Part shown: one piece after another, positions 60,491-64,000 of the stretch | Numbering within the stretch: position 1 is the stretch's first letter | How the letters are laid out: each line of letters opens with the position of its first letter | Assembly: GCA_944383265.1 (NCBI GenBank) | Contig: CALWOX010000003.1 | Location: forward strand, 1 to 64,000 | Direction: 5' to 3' | DNA length: 64,000 bases | Source of the DNA: an uncultured Lachnospiraceae bacterium | Lineage (GTDB): Bacteria; Bacillota; Clostridia; Lachnospirales; Lachnospiraceae | The notes under the pieces: model-generated | Told to the model about the DNA's origin: nothing | Seen by the model: only the letters and a program-made list of their open reading frames with translations | Database searches by the model: none | Position numbers and translations under genes: made by a program

Positions 60491-61285
60491 TTAATATCCG
60501 AGCTTATTATTGTGAAGGACCTTTTCAAGGTCGACCTTCTTGAACTCCTCCATGAAGTCCACAATATAATCAGCACAGGTCTTAAGCATTTCATTTCCCC
60601 ACTCTACAGTAGCTTTCTTGGGATGATCCGGTCCTATCCATCCGTTGTCTGTCACATTGGGAGTACTTCTTAATACCTCTACCTCAACTCCCTTATACTT
60701 TACTGTTCTGAAACCTGTAGCGACAAGGTTCTCATTGAGATCCTTAAGCTTTAAGGGCTCATCTGTGAGCTCGCTGTAGTCGATAAGGTCAGGGTCTACT
60801 CCCATAATACCTGCTGTCTCCTCGGCTCCGCCATGGCCGCCCTTCCACTCGGGGTTCATATCCCAGGTCATAAGCCACCAGTTAAGCATGACCACGAGAG
60901 CTCCCTTCTTCTCAAACTCCATTCCTACTCTCTCGATAGTCTTTATATTTCCTCCATGACCGTTAAGGATCATTATCTTTCTTGCTCCGTGGTTATAGAG
61001 ATTCTCGACCACTCTGTAAAGGAGCTCATAGAGAAGCTGTGATCCGAGATTTATTGTTCCGGGATAGGGCTCCAGGGATTCGCAGGCTCCGTAAGGAAGT
61101 GTGGGAGCTATAAGCACATTTGTCTTGGGCTCTATAAGCTCAAGAAGCTTATCGGGTATAAGTGTATCTGTGCCGAGAGGCATATGTCTTCCGTGGCACT
61201 CAACGCTTCCCAATCCGAAAAGCACCATATCGTTCTCCTTAAAATACTCCTCAGCCTTAGGCCATGTAATATTTGTCAGTCTCAT
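60491..61285 (-). CDS. Creatininase family amidohydrolase
   Basis: 264 residues. GLGSVECHGRHMPLGTDTLIP holds the first metal ligands (Glu, His, Asp), ILNGHGGN the second, and GGHGGAEETAGIM the third, as in creatininase and related enzymes that open cyclic or linear amides. AAAGGATA precedes the ATG. Between the peptide receptor gene and the M42 peptidase on the same strand. Real substrate unknown; creatinine is not implied. Confidence 0.88.
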   Translation of the reverse strand: MRLTNITWPKAEEYFKENDMVLFGLGSVECHGRHMPLGTDTLIPDKLLELIEPKTNVLIAPTLPYGACESLEPYPGTINLGSQLLYELLYRVVENLYNHGARKIMILNGHGGNIKTIERVGMEFEKKGALVVMLNWWLMTWDMNPEWKGGHGGAEETAGIMGVDPDLIDYSELTDEPLKLKDLNENLVATGFRTVKYKGVEVEVLRSTPNVTDNGWIGPDHPKKATVEWGNEMLKTCADYIVDFMEEFKKVDLEKVLHNNKLGY

Positions 61286-61405
61286 AATAAATATCCTTTC
61301 CGCTTTTGGAAAAAGGCCTTAAACGGTCTTTCCTCGGCATAAATTTTATTTATCGGCAAAGTGAAGATGCCCTAAGGCATCCTCACACTGCTTTTTAATA
61401 TAAAA

Positions 61406-62986
61406 TTAGTTTGCAACCTTTACCTTGTCAAGCTTGTGGTACTCGATAGGATCCGGTACGAATCCCTCTACCTTTGCACTTGCTCCTACAGTTACATCAC
61501 TGTAGTAAATAGGCGCGTTGTTGTTGATCTCCTTAAGCTTAACCTGAAGCTCCTTGTAGATCTCTGCTCTCTTTGCTTCGTCTGTTGTGGATCTTCCCTC
61601 GTCTATAAGGGCGTCAACCTCGGGGTCATTGAGGAATGAACGGTTTCCTGCAGCTCCCTGCTGTGTTGAATGCTCAAGTGAGTAGAAGGTGTAGTCTCCA
61701 TCCTTTGAAGATGTTGTCCATCCGAAGTATCCCATATCGTGCTCACCTGCAGATGTATCCTCGATAAATCTACCGAACTCCATAACCTCTACCGAGCACT
61801 CGATTCCTACTTCCATAAGCATAGCTGAGATAGCCTGGCAAGCCTCCACACGCTCCTGGTTGTCATTTACCCAGATGCTTGTTGAGAATCCGTCGGGATA
61901 TCCTGCCTCTGCAAGGAGCTCCTTTGCCTTCTCAGGGTTGTACTCATATGCTCCGGGGCTTGAATATCCGAATACACCGGGAGCTATGATAGAATCCGCT
62001 ACCTCACCTGCTCCGTTAAGGATAGTATCGATAAGGAGCTGACGATCTATAGCAAGGTTTATAGCCTCTCTTACTCTCTCATCGTCAAAGGGCTTATGAT
62101 TCATATTCATTGAAATATAGTAGCAGTTCATTGAAGGAGCCTCGAAGAGCTGAAGATCGGGATTCTCCTTGATCTTGTCGATATCGTTGCTGACGATTCC
62201 GTAAACAAGATCCACCTCGCCTGTCTCAAGAGCGATAGTTCTCTGAGCAGCCTCAGGTATAACCTTCATTATAAGGTTCTTTGTAGCGGGTGTTCCGCCG
62301 AAGTACTCGTCAAAGGCCTCAAGTGTTACAGAGTCTCCCTGCTTCCACTCTACGAACTTGTAAGGGCCGCATCCGATGGGATGAAGCTTGAAGCCCTCCT
62401 CGTCAGCCTCTACAACAGCCTTGGGAACGATTGCCGCAAAAGGAACCGCAAGGTTTCTGAGTGTAGGTGCGTAAGGGAACTTGGTTGTTACAGTTACTGT
62501 GTAGTCGTCGTTTACCTCAACAGTGTCGATGAAGTCTACGAGGTAAGATACAGATGCTGAGTTTATAGCTCTCTCAAGAGAGAACTTTACATCCTCTGCT
62601 GTAAGATCTGAACCATCATGGAACTTGATTCCCTGACGGATCTTGAACACATAGGTAAGATCGTCTGTCTGCTCCCATGATTCTGCGATCTGGGGCTCAA
62701 GCTCATTTGTCTCGGGATTTACTACAGTAAGGGTATCAAAGATCTGGTCTGTTACCTCAACTGAAGGTGTCTCCTTTCCCTGATGAGGGTCCATTGAGGT
62801 CACGTCAGCTCCCTGAGCCCAGATAAGGGTATCCTTGTATCCGCCCTCTCCTGAAGACTCGTTTGCCGCTGCCTCTCCGTTTCCTGAAGATGACGAAGCA
62901 TCTCCGCCGCCTCCGCAACCTACAAGGCTGAATGCCATTGTAGCAGCGAGGCCAAGTGCAATGATTTTCTTAAGATTTCTTTTCAT
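61406..62986 (-). CDS. oppA: Oligopeptide ABC transporter substrate-binding lipoprotein
   Basis: 526 residues, SBP_bac_5 family. Lipobox SLVGC with Cys at about 26 after a basic start, then a Gly/Ser/Glu linker. Domain blocks are GADVTSMDPHQGKETPSVEVTDQIFDTL, YVFKIRQGIKFHDGSDLTAEDVKFSLERA, HPIGCGPYKFVEWKQGD and EYNPEKAKELLAEAGYPDGF. Receptor for peptides or similar compounds outside the membrane. The longer frame is rejected because the ATG at 62986 has TAGGAGG. It follows an Opp/Dpp ATPase gene. Confidence 0.92.
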   Translation of the reverse strand: MKRNLKKIIALGLAATMAFSLVGCGGGGDASSSSGNGEAAANESSGEGGYKDTLIWAQGADVTSMDPHQGKETPSVEVTDQIFDTLTVVNPETNELEPQIAESWEQTDDLTYVFKIRQGIKFHDGSDLTAEDVKFSLERAINSASVSYLVDFIDTVEVNDDYTVTVTTKFPYAPTLRNLAVPFAAIVPKAVVEADEEGFKLHPIGCGPYKFVEWKQGDSVTLEAFDEYFGGTPATKNLIMKVIPEAAQRTIALETGEVDLVYGIVSNDIDKIKENPDLQLFEAPSMNCYYISMNMNHKPFDDERVREAINLAIDRQLLIDTILNGAGEVADSIIAPGVFGYSSPGAYEYNPEKAKELLAEAGYPDGFSTSIWVNDNQERVEACQAISAMLMEVGIECSVEVMEFGRFIEDTSAGEHDMGYFGWTTSSKDGDYTFYSLEHSTQQGAAGNRSFLNDPEVDALIDEGRSTTDEAKRAEIYKELQVKLKEINNNAPIYYSDVTVGASAKVEGFVPDPIEYHKLDKVKVAN

Positions 62987-63120
62987 ACTGCCTCCTATTT
63001 CTAAAATTTCCTTCCGTATATATAAATGTGCATTCACATTTGACGGCAAAGTTTATTCGGAACCGGTTCGAAACCTGTTTGCGCCGTGTTATTTTTAAAT
63101 AACATAGCATGCGCTTTAAT

Positions 63121-64000
63121 CTATGCGTTAGGATTTTCCTTAAGCTCCGGATCTCCTATCCTCTCGCATGATACAAAGTGACCGGGTTCAACCTCCTTGA
63201 GTCCTATATTCGGATTCTTACAGCAATCCTTTGCGTAAGGGCATCTCTTGTAGAATCGGCATCCGGGCTCGGGATTGATAGGTGAGGTAATCTCACCCTT
63301 CATCAGTATCCTGTTCATAGGGTAATCAGGATCCGGGATAGGTATCGCCGAAAGCAGAGCCTGAGTATAGGGATGCACAGGATTCTTAAAGAGCAGCTCC
63401 GTGGGAGCCATCTCAACCATCTGTCCCAGGTACATAACCACAATGTTGTCCGAGAAATGCTTTACTACAGAGAGGTTATGGGTAATAAACATATATGTAA
63501 GTCCCAGTTCATCCTGCAGGTCCTGCATAAGGTTCAATATCTGCGCCTGGATTGACACGTCAAGGGCTGATACAGGCTCATCACATACTATGAATTTAGG
63601 TTTTAAGGACAGCGCTCTCGCTATTCCTATACGCTGTCTTCTTCCTCCGTCAAGCTCATGAGGGTAAGAGTTTTTAAGTCTGTCCGCAAGTCCTACCATC
63701 TCCATTAGTCTTGAGACCTGCTTTTGAAGCTCAACTCTGTCCTTCTTTGTGTACATCTTCTGAATGAGCATGGGAGCTGCTATAGCCTCGCTCACGGTAA
63801 GACGGGGGTTAAGAGATGCGAAAGGATCCTGAAAGACTATCTGCATATCTCTTCTGAGCTGCTTCATCTTGCTCTTGTCATACTCAAGGATATTGTGACC
63901 TTCAAAGAAGACCTTTCCTTCGGTAGGTTCGTGGAGCCTTAAGATAGCTCTTCCCATGGTTGACTTTCCGCAGCCCGACTCACCTACGACTCCAAGAGTC
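63121..64000 (-). CDS. oppF: Oligopeptide ABC transporter ATPase (OppF/DppF type), 5' part missing
   Basis: The gene runs off the right edge; 292 residues plus stop are present, beginning in the Walker A GVVGESGCGKST. Further motifs: MQIVFQDPFASLNPRLTV (Q-loop), ELDGGRRQRIGIARALSLKP (signature with LDGGR instead of LSGGQ, a form seen in OppF-like proteins), IVCDEPVSALDVS (Walker B), FITHNLSVV, and the C-terminal CRFYKRCPYAKDCC Cys cluster typical of Opp/Dpp ATPases. Energises peptide import with the receptor gene downstream; permeases and partner ATPase must lie beyond the edge. Confidence 0.92.
   Translation of the reverse strand, partial: TLGVVGESGCGKSTMGRAILRLHEPTEGKVFFEGHNILEYDKSKMKQLRRDMQIVFQDPFASLNPRLTVSEAIAAPMLIQKMYTKKDRVELQKQVSRLMEMVGLADRLKNSYPHELDGGRRQRIGIARALSLKPKFIVCDEPVSALDVSIQAQILNLMQDLQDELGLTYMFITHNLSVVKHFSDNIVVMYLGQMVEMAPTELLFKNPVHPYTQALLSAIPIPDPDYPMNRILMKGEITSPINPEPGCRFYKRCPYAKDCCKNPNIGLKEVEPGHFVSCERIGDPELKENPNA

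Overview
The window looks like chromosomal DNA of an anaerobic, low-to-mid GC monoderm of the Clostridia, most likely Lachnospiraceae or a close relative. This is inferred from AGGAGG-type ribosome binding sites, frequent GTG/TTG starts, lipoprotein solute-binding proteins, formate-tetrahydrofolate ligase, a phenylalanine T-box, a MurE ligase, FtsK, and the order secG-rnr-smpB-ssrA. Nearly all genes lie on the minus strand. No rRNA, tRNA, CRISPR array, complete insertion sequence or intact prophage was seen; tmRNA is the only RNA gene. Most starts were reset from the longest open frame to the codon with a good ribosome binding site.

Layout, left to right. 1-5.9 kb: a branched-chain amino acid type ABC operon (binding protein, two permeases, two ATPases) continuing into an orphan dhaK and a cysteine desulfidase-like gene cut by the edge. 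6.2-8.6 kb: citrate synthase and a divergent LytTR/PAS regulator. 8.6-12.9 kb: a cystine-type ABC importer with a MalY/PatB C-S lyase and a Gp37/Gp68 (DUF5131) protein. 13-17 kb: MFS transporter, flavoredoxin and HxlR divergon, carboxymuconolactone decarboxylase-like protein, an EamA relic, and MscL with a zinc ribbon. 17-25.3 kb: MurE, Fhs, FtsK and an SH3/NlpC-P60 hydrolase. 25.4-29.5 kb: LysR regulator and a TrpX-type ABC importer. 29.6-33 kb: two divergent flavin-linked genes, a DUF5684 protein, tmRNA, nitroreductase and SmpB. 33-37.5 kb: RNase R, SecG, nitronate monooxygenase-like enzyme and hemolysin III. 37.7-42.1 kb: two CapA paralogues, two DUF3841 paralogues and an O6-alkylguanine methyltransferase.

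42.1-45.1 kb is an acquired island: a broken serine recombinase fragment, a P1B-type metal ATPase and a CsoR regulator with three operator-like palindromes, ending in a truncated GyrI-like gene. 45.1-47.4 kb: a YolD/Y-family polymerase pair and a small cysteine-containing protein. 47.5-54.6 kb: pheST behind a T-box, then dapB-lysC-dapA. 54.8-59.2 kb is a second likely acquired block: a TetR regulator with a heterodimeric ABC exporter-fold pair. 59.3-64 kb: M42 aminopeptidase, creatininase-family amidohydrolase and an oligopeptide ABC binding protein plus ATPase.

Most of the window is housekeeping or nutrient uptake. The best candidates for something little described are the operon of duplicated DUF3841 and CapA genes, the DUF5131 gene in the cystine operon, the orphan DhaK in an amino acid importer operon, and the strand-biased triplicated repeat between two flavin enzyme genes. 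No clear new defence or mobile system was found.
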